In this document: positions 56,577-64,000 of the stretch, piece after piece
Numbering within the stretch: the stretch's first letter is position 1
Layout: every line of letters begins with the position of its first letter
From: Methanobacterium_B sp963825335
GTDB taxonomy: Archaea; Methanobacteriota; Methanobacteria; Methanobacteriales; Methanobacteriaceae
NCBI GenBank assembly: GCA_963825335.1
Contig: CAWGSP010000001.1
Span: 2,294,001-2,358,000 of the forward strand
Reading direction: 5' to 3'
Length of the DNA stretch: 64,000 bases
Translations under genes and position numbers: made by a program
Notes under the pieces: generated by a model
What the model was told of the DNA's origin: nothing
What the model saw: only the letters and a program-made list of their open reading frames with translations
Databases searched by the model: none

Positions 56577-56931
56577 TTATTCATATCCCCCAAATAAATC
56601 ATCATACACTTGTTGTTTTAGAAACATTATTGGAATTTTATTGTAAAAAAGATAGTTCTTTTCTTATTAACTAGATAAAGGCTTGGTCTAAAACACTTTT
56701 TATCAGCTTATTACATCCTATTTATATAATGCTGATCATAAATAATTTTGTTAAAAAAAGTACAATATAGATTCTCGGCAAATTTTTTTTATTAAAATAA
56801 TTTAACTTAATTAAAAAAAGAAAAAGATAGTGAAGGCTATCTTTTAGTGGTCAATATTTTAAAAATTTACATAAAATTATTAGAATCGGTTGATATAATA
56901 TATTAGTATAACGACCAAAGTGAGGTGTATT
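56577..56931. other. divergent intergenic region, no gene seen
   Basis: AT-rich. A single half-site-like TATAACGA near 56907 is not followed by the other half, so it is not counted as an operator. Confidence 0.4.
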
Positions 56932-57138
56932 ATGAAGATTAGTGCGAGAAATGTATTTGAAGGTAAAATTGAAAATGTTGAAGTTGGTGCTGTTATGGCC
57001 AATATACACATTAAAATTGAATCACCACAGCTCATTACTGCCATAATAACCAAAGAATCTGTTGAAAAATTAGAGCTCAAAAAAGGAGACACAGTTTCAG
57101 CCATAATTAAATCAACCAACATCATGGTTGGAAAATAA
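56932..57138 (+). CDS. molbindin (single Mop domain)
   Basis: A 68-residue Mop/TOBE protein that binds molybdate or tungstate and buffers them in the cytoplasm. It matches the family from MKISARNVFEGKIENVEVGAVMANIHIKI (split) to LELKKGDTVSAIIKSTNIMVGK. ATG 56932 has TGAGGTG upstream; GTG 56920 is in frame but has no site. Tungsten or molybdenum is needed by formylmethanofuran dehydrogenase in methanogens. Confidence 0.85.
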   Translation: MKISARNVFEGKIENVEVGAVMANIHIKIESPQLITAIITKESVEKLELKKGDTVSAIIKSTNIMVGK

Positions 57139-57335
57139 TAATTCCATATTTTTTTTATCTTTTTTAAATTGAATAAATCATTCACTGAATGAAAATTTTG
57201 TGATAGAAATTTAATTATTCGTTATCTGCTTGATCCTTTGGTTTGGATATTATTCCTATTAATCAGATTTTATAATGGAATTTAATATCGTAATTTGAGC
57301 AATATTTGATCTAGTTGCCAAAGCATTTAAATATC

Positions 57336-57353
57336 AAACTGACTAATCAGTTT
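57336..57353. promoter_or_regulatory. TetR operator with TGACTAATCA core
   Basis: AAACTGA, CTAA, TCAGTTT, a perfect 7-bp inverted repeat 45 bp before the TetR start codon and just upstream of a TTTATAGTTT box. The same core is at 50492-50509. Confidence 0.65.
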
Positions 57354-57398
57354 ATAGTTTCTATTTTAGAAATTAAAATCTTGAAGGTGTGATCTTTA

Positions 57399-57959
57399 TT
57401 GAAAGAAAAAGAACAGAAAATACTGGATACCTCTTTAAAACTTTTTGTTGATAGGGGATTCCATGGAACATCAACTGCAAAAATTGCCGAAATAGCCGAA
57501 GTATCTACTGGGACTCTATTTAACTACTTTAAAACCAAAGAAGAACTTATTAATCGTTTATATTTCTACAGTAAAGAAAACATGTTTAATGAGATCAACT
57601 ATGATTATGATGATAAAAAAACCATAAAAGAAAATTTTGAAATATTATGGTTTAAATTAGTAAATTTCTGCACTAACGACCCCTACAAGTTTCGATTCAT
57701 CATCACTTTCCATTATTCTCCATATATAACTTCACTCACACACAAACAGATGGAAAATCAAACCGAAAGCATGCTTGAACTTTTAAGAAAAGGTATGGAA
57801 CAGAAGAAAATTAAAGAACTACCAATTGAAATAGTGGTTGGTTATTTATGGGGCAATCTAACATCTATAATGAACTATTTTAGACAATTTCCTGAAAAAA
57901 ATGATAAACAAAACATAAGTATGGTTTTTCATCTGTTTTGGGATGGTATTTCAAGATAG
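57399..57959 (+). CDS. TetR-family regulator
   Basis: A 186-residue repressor with an N-terminal HTH (ILDTSLKLFVDRGFHGTSTAKIAEIAEVSTGTLFNYFKTKEELINRLY) and a variable ligand domain. TTG start with AAGGTG upstream. The palindrome at 57336-57353 is the likely autoregulatory site. It precedes a universal stress protein and an MFS exporter, so it may control export of a toxic compound. Confidence 0.9.
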   Translation: MKEKEQKILDTSLKLFVDRGFHGTSTAKIAEIAEVSTGTLFNYFKTKEELINRLYFYSKENMFNEINYDYDDKKTIKENFEILWFKLVNFCTNDPYKFRFIITFHYSPYITSLTHKQMENQTESMLELLRKGMEQKKIKELPIEIVVGYLWGNLTSIMNYFRQFPEKNDKQNISMVFHLFWDGISR

Positions 57960-58039
57960 ATGATAAATCTAATTTGTTTCAATAATTTACTCATCAAAGA
58001 AAATATTTATGAGTTTCTAAATAAAAATAGGTGAAAAAA

Positions 58040-58504
58040 ATGTATAAAAATATATTATTACCCATTGATGGGTCTGAAAATTCTAAAAGGGCCGCAGCAC
58101 ATGCTATTGATATTGCTGACACTTATGATAGTGATATCACGGTTCTATTTGTAGTTGAACCATACTACCCTAAATATCCTGTTTTACCTATTGCAACTTT
58201 ACCTGGTCCTGATGATGATTATTTTGAAGAAGTAAGAAATGAAGGTGTTCAAATAATTAAAGATTTTAAAAAAGACTTAGAAGAAAATCAGTGCAAAGGT
58301 AAATGTAAAAATATACAACTAAAAACGTTAGTAAAGGAAGGTAAAGACTATATTGATATTCTTAAAACAATTAACGAAGAAAATACTGATTTAGTGGTTA
58401 TGGGGGCCTCTGGTAGACACAGCACCCTTGAAAGGATTACATTGGGAAGCGTAACTGAAAGAGTAATAAGAGAATCACGCGTTCCAGTTTTAGTAGTACC
58501 GTAA
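58040..58504 (+). CDS. universal stress protein UspA family
   Basis: A 154-residue protein: NILLPIDGSENSKRAAAHAIDIA at the start, GKDYIDILKTINEENTDLVVMGASGRHSTLERITLGSVTERVIRESRVPVLVVP at the end. The G-x2-G-x9-GS(V/T) ATP-binding pattern is present (GASGRHSTLERITLGSV), so this is an ATP-binding member. AGGTG precedes ATG 58040, which is preferred to GTG 58031. Confidence 0.92.
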   Translation: MYKNILLPIDGSENSKRAAAHAIDIADTYDSDITVLFVVEPYYPKYPVLPIATLPGPDDDYFEEVRNEGVQIIKDFKKDLEENQCKGKCKNIQLKTLVKEGKDYIDILKTINEENTDLVVMGASGRHSTLERITLGSVTERVIRESRVPVLVVP

Positions 58505-58542
58505 AAAAAATTGAATTTTTAGTATAAAATAGGTGGTTTATA

Positions 58543-60301
58543 ATGTATACAAAGAGTACAATTCCAGTTAATAAAATTAATGTTGGTGATGGGTTTGGAG
58601 TATAAATGGCATGCTATGATAGTTGTTTTTATTGCTTCAATAATGGCAATGATCAACAACAGTATCATTTTGGTTTCCCTTCCTGCAATTTTCAATGGTA
58701 TCCATATAAATCCATTAAATACATTCCCATATCTCTTATGGATATTAATGGGATATGGGCTGGTACTTGGAACCTTACTTTTAACGTTTGGACGACTATC
58801 CGATATTTATGGAAGAATTAAACTATTCAGACTAGGTTTCATGGTATTTACTGCTGCATCAATATTATTATATTTAACACCGTCAACCGGGGATAACGGA
58901 GCATTAGAAATTATAATCTTCAGGATTATCCAAGCAGTAGGAGCAGCATTAATCCTCGCAAATACTGCAGCCATACTTACAGATGCATTCCCAGCTAATG
59001 AACGTGGAAAAGCATTAGGTATAAATGGGGTTGGATTAATGTCTGGAATGTTTTTAGGATTAATATTAGGTGGTATATTAGCTGTATTTGATTGGAGATA
59101 TATTTTCTTACTCAGTGTACCATTTGGAATCATGGGAACTTTATGGTCCTATTACAAACTAAAAGAAACATCCATTAAAGCTGTTAAAACTAAAATAGAT
59201 GTATGGGGAAATCTAACATTCTTCTTAGGCATTACGCTCCTACTTGTAGGTGTAACCTACGGATTATTACCTTACGGCAGCAATCCTATGGGATGGAACG
59301 ACCCATGGGTAATAACCTCGATGATACTAGGATTAATCTCATTAATCATATTCATATATGTTGAAACTCGAGTTGAAGCACCTATGTTCCGTTTGAGCTT
59401 ATTTAAAAATAGAAGTTTCGCATTTGCTAATGTAGCGGGTTTGTTAACTACATTAGCTCAGGGTGGTATGATGTTCAGCATCATATTACTACTGCAGGGT
59501 ATTTGGTTACCTCTTCATGGTTACAGTTACAGTTCCACTCCATTTTGGGCTGGAATTTATATGATACCATTGACAGTTGGATTAATCATCATGGGCCCAA
59601 TTGCAGGAACATTGTCCGATAAATACGGGCCTCGTGGAATAGCGACCTTTGGAATGGTTATTTCTACAATTGCATTCCTAATACTCGCGAATATACCATA
59701 TAATTTCAATTACATGGAACTTGGAATAGCACTGTTCCTGATGGGAGCTGGACTTGGAATATTCAATCCTCCAAACCAAACAGCCATAATGAACTCGGTA
59801 CCGGCACAAGATCGGGGAGTAGCCTCTGGTATGATAACCACCATAATTAATACGGCATTTATCGCCAGTATGGGTATATTCTTCACCATAATCATTGTGG
59901 GATTAACTCAAAGACTGCCAGATGCTATATCCTCCTCACTGAACAGTATGGGTGCCACTGTTTTGGCCCCAATAATAAGCAATCTCCCACCGACAGCTGC
60001 TTTATTTTCAGCCCTCCTAGGTTCTAATCCAGTAAGTGCTATTTTAGCAGCTCTACCAACACCAATTGTGTCCCATATACCACATTCAACATTGAATACT
60101 TTAACCAGTATTACATGGTTCCCATCAACACTACAAGTTGCATTCATGCCTTCACTTCAAACAGCATTCTATATTGGGGCAATATTCTGCATCATAGCTG
60201 CTATATTCTCAGCACTAAGAGGAAAAACCTATATATACGAAAATGAAATCAGGGAAAACAACTCAGAGGAGGAATTATCAGTCAAAACAGAAAATGACTA
60301 A
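58543..60301 (+). CDS. MFS efflux transporter, DHA2 type (one-base frameshift at start)
   Basis: A 14-helix exporter of about 580 residues. The annotated-style frame opens only weakly near 58580. A frame with a good AGGTGG site and ATG 58543 reads MYTKSTIPVNKINVGDG; removing one T from TTT at 58594-58596 joins it to LEYKWHAMIVVFIASIM, the usual start of helix 1. Later features are LPAIF, GRLSDIYGRIKLFRLG (motif A) and LGINGVGLMSGMFLGLILGGIL (helix 5). A large loop with repeated LGSN/PPT follows residue 470. Part of the TetR-UspA-MFS group. Confidence 0.88.
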
Positions 60302-60535
60302 AAATTTTGTATAAAAAAGTGATTTTTAACTAAAAGTCAAAAAAGTTGAAGTTCGATACAGATGAGAAAAATTTAGAAAAAACAGATATATTTTAGTTTT
60401 TACTCAGTTTAACTGATTAGACTAATTTTTTTCGATTTTTTCTCTAATTCTTTATTGATATGAATTGATTTTTTTTAACTGAATTTAAAAGTTAATATTT
60501 TGGTATTGATGTTTCTAAATAAAAGATCTTTCTTT

Positions 60536-61045
60536 TTACTGGTTTAATTCATAGAATAACTTGTTTGAAGTTATTTCTGTTGGTTCTTTTTTTATAACCA
60601 TTGAATTTATTATGGTATTAACATCTGATTCATAAGAAGGATTTACTAGGATATATAAGCCGGTATTATTGTTTAAGAATATTACTGCCCCGGGATCTCC
60701 TTGATTTTCTTCTATTGCGTCATAGCCACTTATGGTGGTTTCCTCAAAAGGATTCATTTGAGCTGTTTTATTGGCTTCACCCAAAAATATGGTACCAATT
60801 GCATCATTATTTGAGGGGTTACCATCATATATGACAACAAATATGGATGTGTTATTTGATTTATCAACAAGATATAAATTGGATGAATAATTGAACTGTA
60901 CAAATTGATTTTCAAAAACCTTATTATTATTATTATTATTATAATTATAATTATTATCTGTTGTATTCAGACTCGTAGAATGTAGAATTAAAATAATTAT
61001 CAATACGAAAATTATTGTAAACCCAAAAAATTCTGATCTATTCAT
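60536..61045 (-). CDS. exported hypothetical protein with Asn-rich linker
   Basis: A 169-residue protein with a signal anchor (FFGFTIIFVLIIILILHS), a run of Asn/Tyr encoded by a simple AAT repeat (60917-60955), and a folded extracytoplasmic domain with NQFVQFNYSSNLYLVDKS and YDAIEENQGDPGAVIFLNN. It has a beta-rich look similar to PsbP-like domains of methanogens, but this is tentative. ATG 61045 has GGATGGGTG upstream. Paired with the next exported protein on the same strand. Confidence 0.55.
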   Translation of the reverse strand: MNRSEFFGFTIIFVLIIILILHSTSLNTTDNNYNYNNNNNNKVFENQFVQFNYSSNLYLVDKSNNTSIFVVIYDGNPSNNDAIGTIFLGEANKTAQMNPFEETTISGYDAIEENQGDPGAVIFLNNNTGLYILVNPSYESDVNTIINSMVIKKEPTEITSNKLFYELNQ

Positions 61046-61140
61046 TAAACACCCATCCATTAAATGTCAATAAATGATTCTTAATTGATTTATTACTAGA
61101 ATTATTCTTAATTCAAATTAAATATTAGCTCTTATAATTA

Positions 61141-61662
61141 TTATCCGAGCCAGCTAATACTACTGTTACCAAATTCTTCGGACAAATATGCATTAGAATC
61201 GTTATAATTAGTTGTTGGGCTGTCAAAAAATAAGATTTTAATTTTTGAAGGATCAACATTACTTTTTAGATGTGATATTGATGATATTGAATAACTCTGT
61301 TGGGATTTAAGATTAGTTTTTTTCCAACCCAGGTTTTCTCCAAGAACCTTGCCTGAAGAATCATACCATACTATGTACATTGCAGAATAATTTGCATCAT
61401 AGGGTGCAAATGCTGTGACATTAACATACCAATATCCATTAGAAATTTTACCAACACTCAAATTTGAAAAAACAAGTCCGTAACGTTGTTCTTGAGGTAC
61501 TGGCTCAAATGATTCGATAAAAGGGTCAACTAAGTATGTTATTTGTTTTTCCAAACCGTTAATATCGTTAGTTGGGTTATCTGAATTACTATTATAAACA
61601 ACAATACTGATAGCTAAAATAAAAATTACAATAATCCAGAAAATTTCAGATTTCCTTTTCAT
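61141..61662 (-). CDS. exported hypothetical protein
   Basis: A 173-residue protein with a signal anchor (IFWIIVIFILAISIVVY) and a beta-rich domain: VFSNLSVGKISNGYWYVNVTAFAPYDANYSAMYIVWYDSSGKVLGENLGWKKTNL (split), which has the spacing of FxLYD-type or Ig-like domains. No known function. Asn-rich segments suggest N-glycosylation. Confidence 0.55.
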   Translation of the reverse strand: MKRKSEIFWIIVIFILAISIVVYNSNSDNPTNDINGLEKQITYLVDPFIESFEPVPQEQRYGLVFSNLSVGKISNGYWYVNVTAFAPYDANYSAMYIVWYDSSGKVLGENLGWKKTNLKSQQSYSISSISHLKSNVDPSKIKILFFDSPTTNYNDSNAYLSEEFGNSSISWLG

Positions 61663-62119
61663 TTATGACACCATAAATATAACCATTATAATATGTTCAA
61701 TTAAAGTGATATTCTTGATTTTTGAAGAATTTATTATCGATTTCTTGCGGTTTAATCATTATAATTTTTTTAGTTGATCTTGAGCTCAGTATCATGAAAA
61801 AATAAACTTTGTTTTTTATCTTTTTATATTTATATGCATTTAGTCTGGTAATTAACGTTTGAATCATTTCAATATAATCCAAATGTACTTACAATTAATG
61901 CATAAAAGAATTAAACCACAGATGACTTAGTTTTTAATAAAGAAACAATCTAGTCTTTTTTTAAACTCTTTTTTTATCAAATTTCATTAATTAATTGCCT
62001 AAATATAATTATTAATAATCTAATCAAATGTTTATACTCTATTTTAATCTTTAAATCCACTATAAAATGTACTATGTTTAATATTAAATATGAATATATA
62101 TTTAATTTAAAGAGGGTTT
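61663..62119. other. divergent intergenic region, no convincing gene
   Basis: A 61-codon minus-strand frame (61697-61882) is Lys/Ile-rich with no ribosome site and is not accepted. Confidence 0.4.
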
Positions 62120-62476
62120 ATGATGGTCGAAGTAAAACGGATGCCCATAATAATTGGTTTAGTAATAGCAATTATACTTGGCCTAGTGCTTGGAAATTTA
62201 ATATCCTGGGGAGACATTTTAGGATATTTAATAGCAACTATATATGTAGGTTACTCAGTAGGTGGAGACTACACGAATGGAGCTATTCATGGAGTGCTTG
62301 TTGGTACAGTTGCTGCAGTTAGTGTCATTGTAATTAGTTTACTTTTCTTAGGTGTTTTAATTGTTGGATTTGAGGCAGTAATAATAGTCCTGATTATTGC
62401 ATTAATTATTGGTGCGATCTTTGGTGTATTGGGTGGAATTATTGGGGTTTTAGTGAAAGGTTATATTGAAAAATAA
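62120..62476 (+). CDS. DUF5518-like four-helix membrane protein
   Basis: A 118-residue protein with four hydrophobic helices and glycine-rich turns (ILGLVLGNLISWGDILGYLIA; GVLGGIIGVLVKGYIEK). Similar in plan to the protein at 29554. The start is ATG 62120 or 62123; AGAGGG is upstream. Function unknown. Confidence 0.6.
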   Translation: MMVEVKRMPIIIGLVIAIILGLVLGNLISWGDILGYLIATIYVGYSVGGDYTNGAIHGVLVGTVAAVSVIVISLLFLGVLIVGFEAVIIVLIIALIIGAIFGVLGGIIGVLVKGYIEK

Positions 62477-63114
62477 TGATTGAGAATTGGATATAACTAG
62501 TTCAATTAACTAACTTATTTTGATGTTCAAGTGAATAACAATTTAATCAAAGTTCTTTAAATTTTATAAGAGATTCATTTTAATATATTATGTTCTATTT
62601 TTTTTTGAAAATATCTATAAAATGGGATTTATTGAATTTAGAATATTTTGAAAATATTTATAACAGTTACCTTAATATACTAGAAAAACATTATTACAAT
62701 TGTTCATATCAAATAACTTGAGTATATATTTAAAATAATTGTTAAAAACAATAAACCTAAGTTATATCACATTATTTAATATCAAATTACTTGATTATCT
62801 CATTGTTGATATTGAAAAACAAGAAAATTATTGAAAATAATCATGAACATAAGAATAGAACAGGAAATTGAACTAAAAAGATATGATATGCTAATCAGTA
62901 ATAAAAAAAAGGCATATGAAACTGGTTGTAATCGATTCTAAGACGTAATTATTCACAATTGAGGAATTCAACGTACTATGGATATAATCTTTCGAATTTA
63001 AAGTCAAATGAAGTTAAAGTAGATATTTTACATTGAAATCAAATAAAAAAATAAATTTTATAATTTTATTAAAAAATTTAATGCACATTTAAGAAGATTA
63101 GGAGTGTAAATCAC
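62477..63114. other. intergenic, no convincing gene
   Basis: A 32-codon frame at 62843-62941 (Lys/Glu-rich) has no clear ribosome site and may be chance. Otherwise AT-rich spacer. Confidence 0.35.
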
Positions 63115-63780
63115 ATGGAAATAACAAGAGAATTGATTGAAAGTGATGGATTCATCATTCCTACCGTTATGTTAACACCATCAAAGTCAAAAGGCGCTGT
63201 TATAATAGTTCATGGTTATAGTCAATCTAAGGAAGATATTCTTGGTTTAGCCTGGCGCGTAGCTGAAGAAGGATTCACAACCGTTGCCATAGATCTGCGT
63301 GGACATGGAGAAAATCCTCTTAATCTTGATGAAAACATTCTTTTCGATGTGGAAACCGCCATTTCTTACTTGCAAAAATATGGAAAAGTAACTGTTATTG
63401 GTCATTCATTAGGAGGACGCCTTTCAATTATAAGCAGTGCAGATTACGCGATAGGGATATCCCCAGCAATAGGTGATGCTATCCTCCCCCCAGAATTTCA
63501 AGAAGGAATGGAAGAAATTAAAGAGTATATAGTGCATAAACCTTCGAATTTTAATATAATCAAATTATTTGATGATATTCCGCCAAATCAATTTAAAAAA
63601 GATAAAGTACTTATTATTCATGGATCGCGTGATATACCCGGAATTATATCCAAATGTGAAGAACTAAAAGAGAAAAACTTGCTGGTTATCACCATTGAAG
63701 GAGCAGAACACATTAATATAATCACATTTGAAAAAACTTTTGAAACTATCAATGCAAAACTAAATGAATGGTATCATTAA
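63115..63780 (+). CDS. alpha/beta hydrolase
   Basis: A 221-residue hydrolase: VIIVHGYSQSKEDILGLAWRVAEEGFTTVAIDLRGHGENP, the nucleophile elbow GHSLGG near residue 98, an acid position in HGSRDIPG and His in EGAEHINI near the end. A complete catalytic triad is likely. Esterase, thioesterase or related activity. TTAGGAG precedes the ATG. Confidence 0.85.
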   Translation: MEITRELIESDGFIIPTVMLTPSKSKGAVIIVHGYSQSKEDILGLAWRVAEEGFTTVAIDLRGHGENPLNLDENILFDVETAISYLQKYGKVTVIGHSLGGRLSIISSADYAIGISPAIGDAILPPEFQEGMEEIKEYIVHKPSNFNIIKLFDDIPPNQFKKDKVLIIHGSRDIPGIISKCEELKEKNLLVITIEGAEHINIITFEKTFETINAKLNEWYH

Positions 63781-64000
63781 ACCATATCAAATAATCCATC
63801 AATTTGAAAACTAATTCCGAAAAAGACTTGAAAAATCGATCTAAATGTTATTCTAAACACTCAAATGATTAAGTAGATATTTAAAGCTTAAAAAGAATAA
63901 ATAGAAATAAAAACCGAAAAAATTAACACCGAACAACTCGACAGCCCAAAATTTATTGTAAAAAAATCAAAAATAAATAAAATTATTTTATTATTTAATA
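63781..64000. other. end of window, no gene seen
   Basis: AT-rich spacer. Confidence 0.3.

Noticed and set aside
56900..56920. TATAACGACC near the molbindin gene as a further operator copy
   Set aside because: Only one half-site is present; the second half GTTA at the right spacing is missing.
60405..60430. ACTGATTAGACTAAT as a third TetR-type site
   Set aside because: Arms are not symmetric and it lies between converging gene ends.
61697..61882. 61-codon minus-strand frame
   Set aside because: Lys/Ile-rich AT drift, no ribosome site, no similarity to anything.
1..64000. CRISPR array or intact insertion sequence
   Set aside because: No regularly spaced direct repeats with unique spacers and no transposase frame were found; the 52-bp operator array has palindromic promoter elements, not spacers.

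Overview
The window is AT-rich archaeal DNA, and the gene content points to a hydrogen-using methanogen of the Methanobacteriales, probably Methanobacterium or a close relative. This is inferred from the membrane LonB protease, parallel beta-helix adhesin with a C-terminal anchor, DUF5518-type membrane proteins, Fe-S aldo/keto reductase, two-subunit 2-oxoacid:ferredoxin oxidoreductase, Mop-type molbindin and the nitrogenase-like genes. No rRNA, tRNA, CRISPR array or intact insertion sequence was seen.

Layout. (1) 0-6.6 kb holds pdxS (PLP synthase), a MalY/PatB C-S lyase, cysteine synthase and a cystathionine gamma-synthase/sulfhydrylase-type gene. (2) 7-19 kb is mixed accessory DNA: an EEP-fold hydrolase, small zinc ribbons, an ArsR regulator beside a truncated flavodoxin, lonB, a 1053-residue adhesin, a decayed methyltransferase, an iron-sulfur flavoprotein and a potassium channel. 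(3) 19.2-38.6 kb is the most interesting part. It carries one NifH-like reductase, three NifDK-like pairs, a NifX-like protein, a radical SAM enzyme with an unusual Cys spacing, an HxlR regulator, a cupredoxin-like membrane protein and a NitT/TauT-type ABC importer with an additional permease. (4) 38.8-44.9 kb is a minus-strand cluster: polysaccharide pyruvyltransferase, SDR reductase, acyl-CoA-synthetase-like ligase, an unknown Cys-rich protein and a GMC-type flavoprotein. (5) 45-64 kb holds a Rieske protein, TMEM175-like channel, two MFS exporters, aldo/keto reductase, KorAB-type oxidoreductase, coiled-coil membrane protein, B12-type radical SAM, molbindin, TetR, UspA, two exported proteins, a DUF5518-like protein and an alpha/beta hydrolase.

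How the genes may work together. A perfect palindrome, TAACGATCGTTA, occurs 16 times, plus looser variants. All copies lie between genes, and only around regions 1 and 3: pdxS, the malY-cysK interval, every promoter of the first two nitrogenase-like units, the radical SAM gene, the cupredoxin and the ABC importer. Five copies form an array before the importer, four of them about 52 bp apart. The nitrogenase-like proteins keep all P-cluster cysteines and the cofactor cysteine but have lost the FeMo-co histidine and the His/Gln pair used for N2 reduction. Methylthio-alkane reductases are known nitrogenase-like enzymes that cleave C-S bonds and feed sulfur to methionine synthesis. The simplest reading is therefore a sulfur-scavenging regulon: import an organosulfur compound, cleave its C-S bond reductively, and assimilate the product through PLP enzymes. 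The substrate and the regulator are not known from the sequence.

Sequence quality. At least eight genes are interrupted by a single-base indel while their other-frame continuation stays intact to a sensible end; nearly all the indels lie in short homopolymers. This looks more like sequencing error than decay, and it affects NifK2, the ABC ATPase, metB, the SDR, the aldo/keto reductase and an MFS transporter. The methyltransferase at 15.1-15.8 kb is genuinely degraded.
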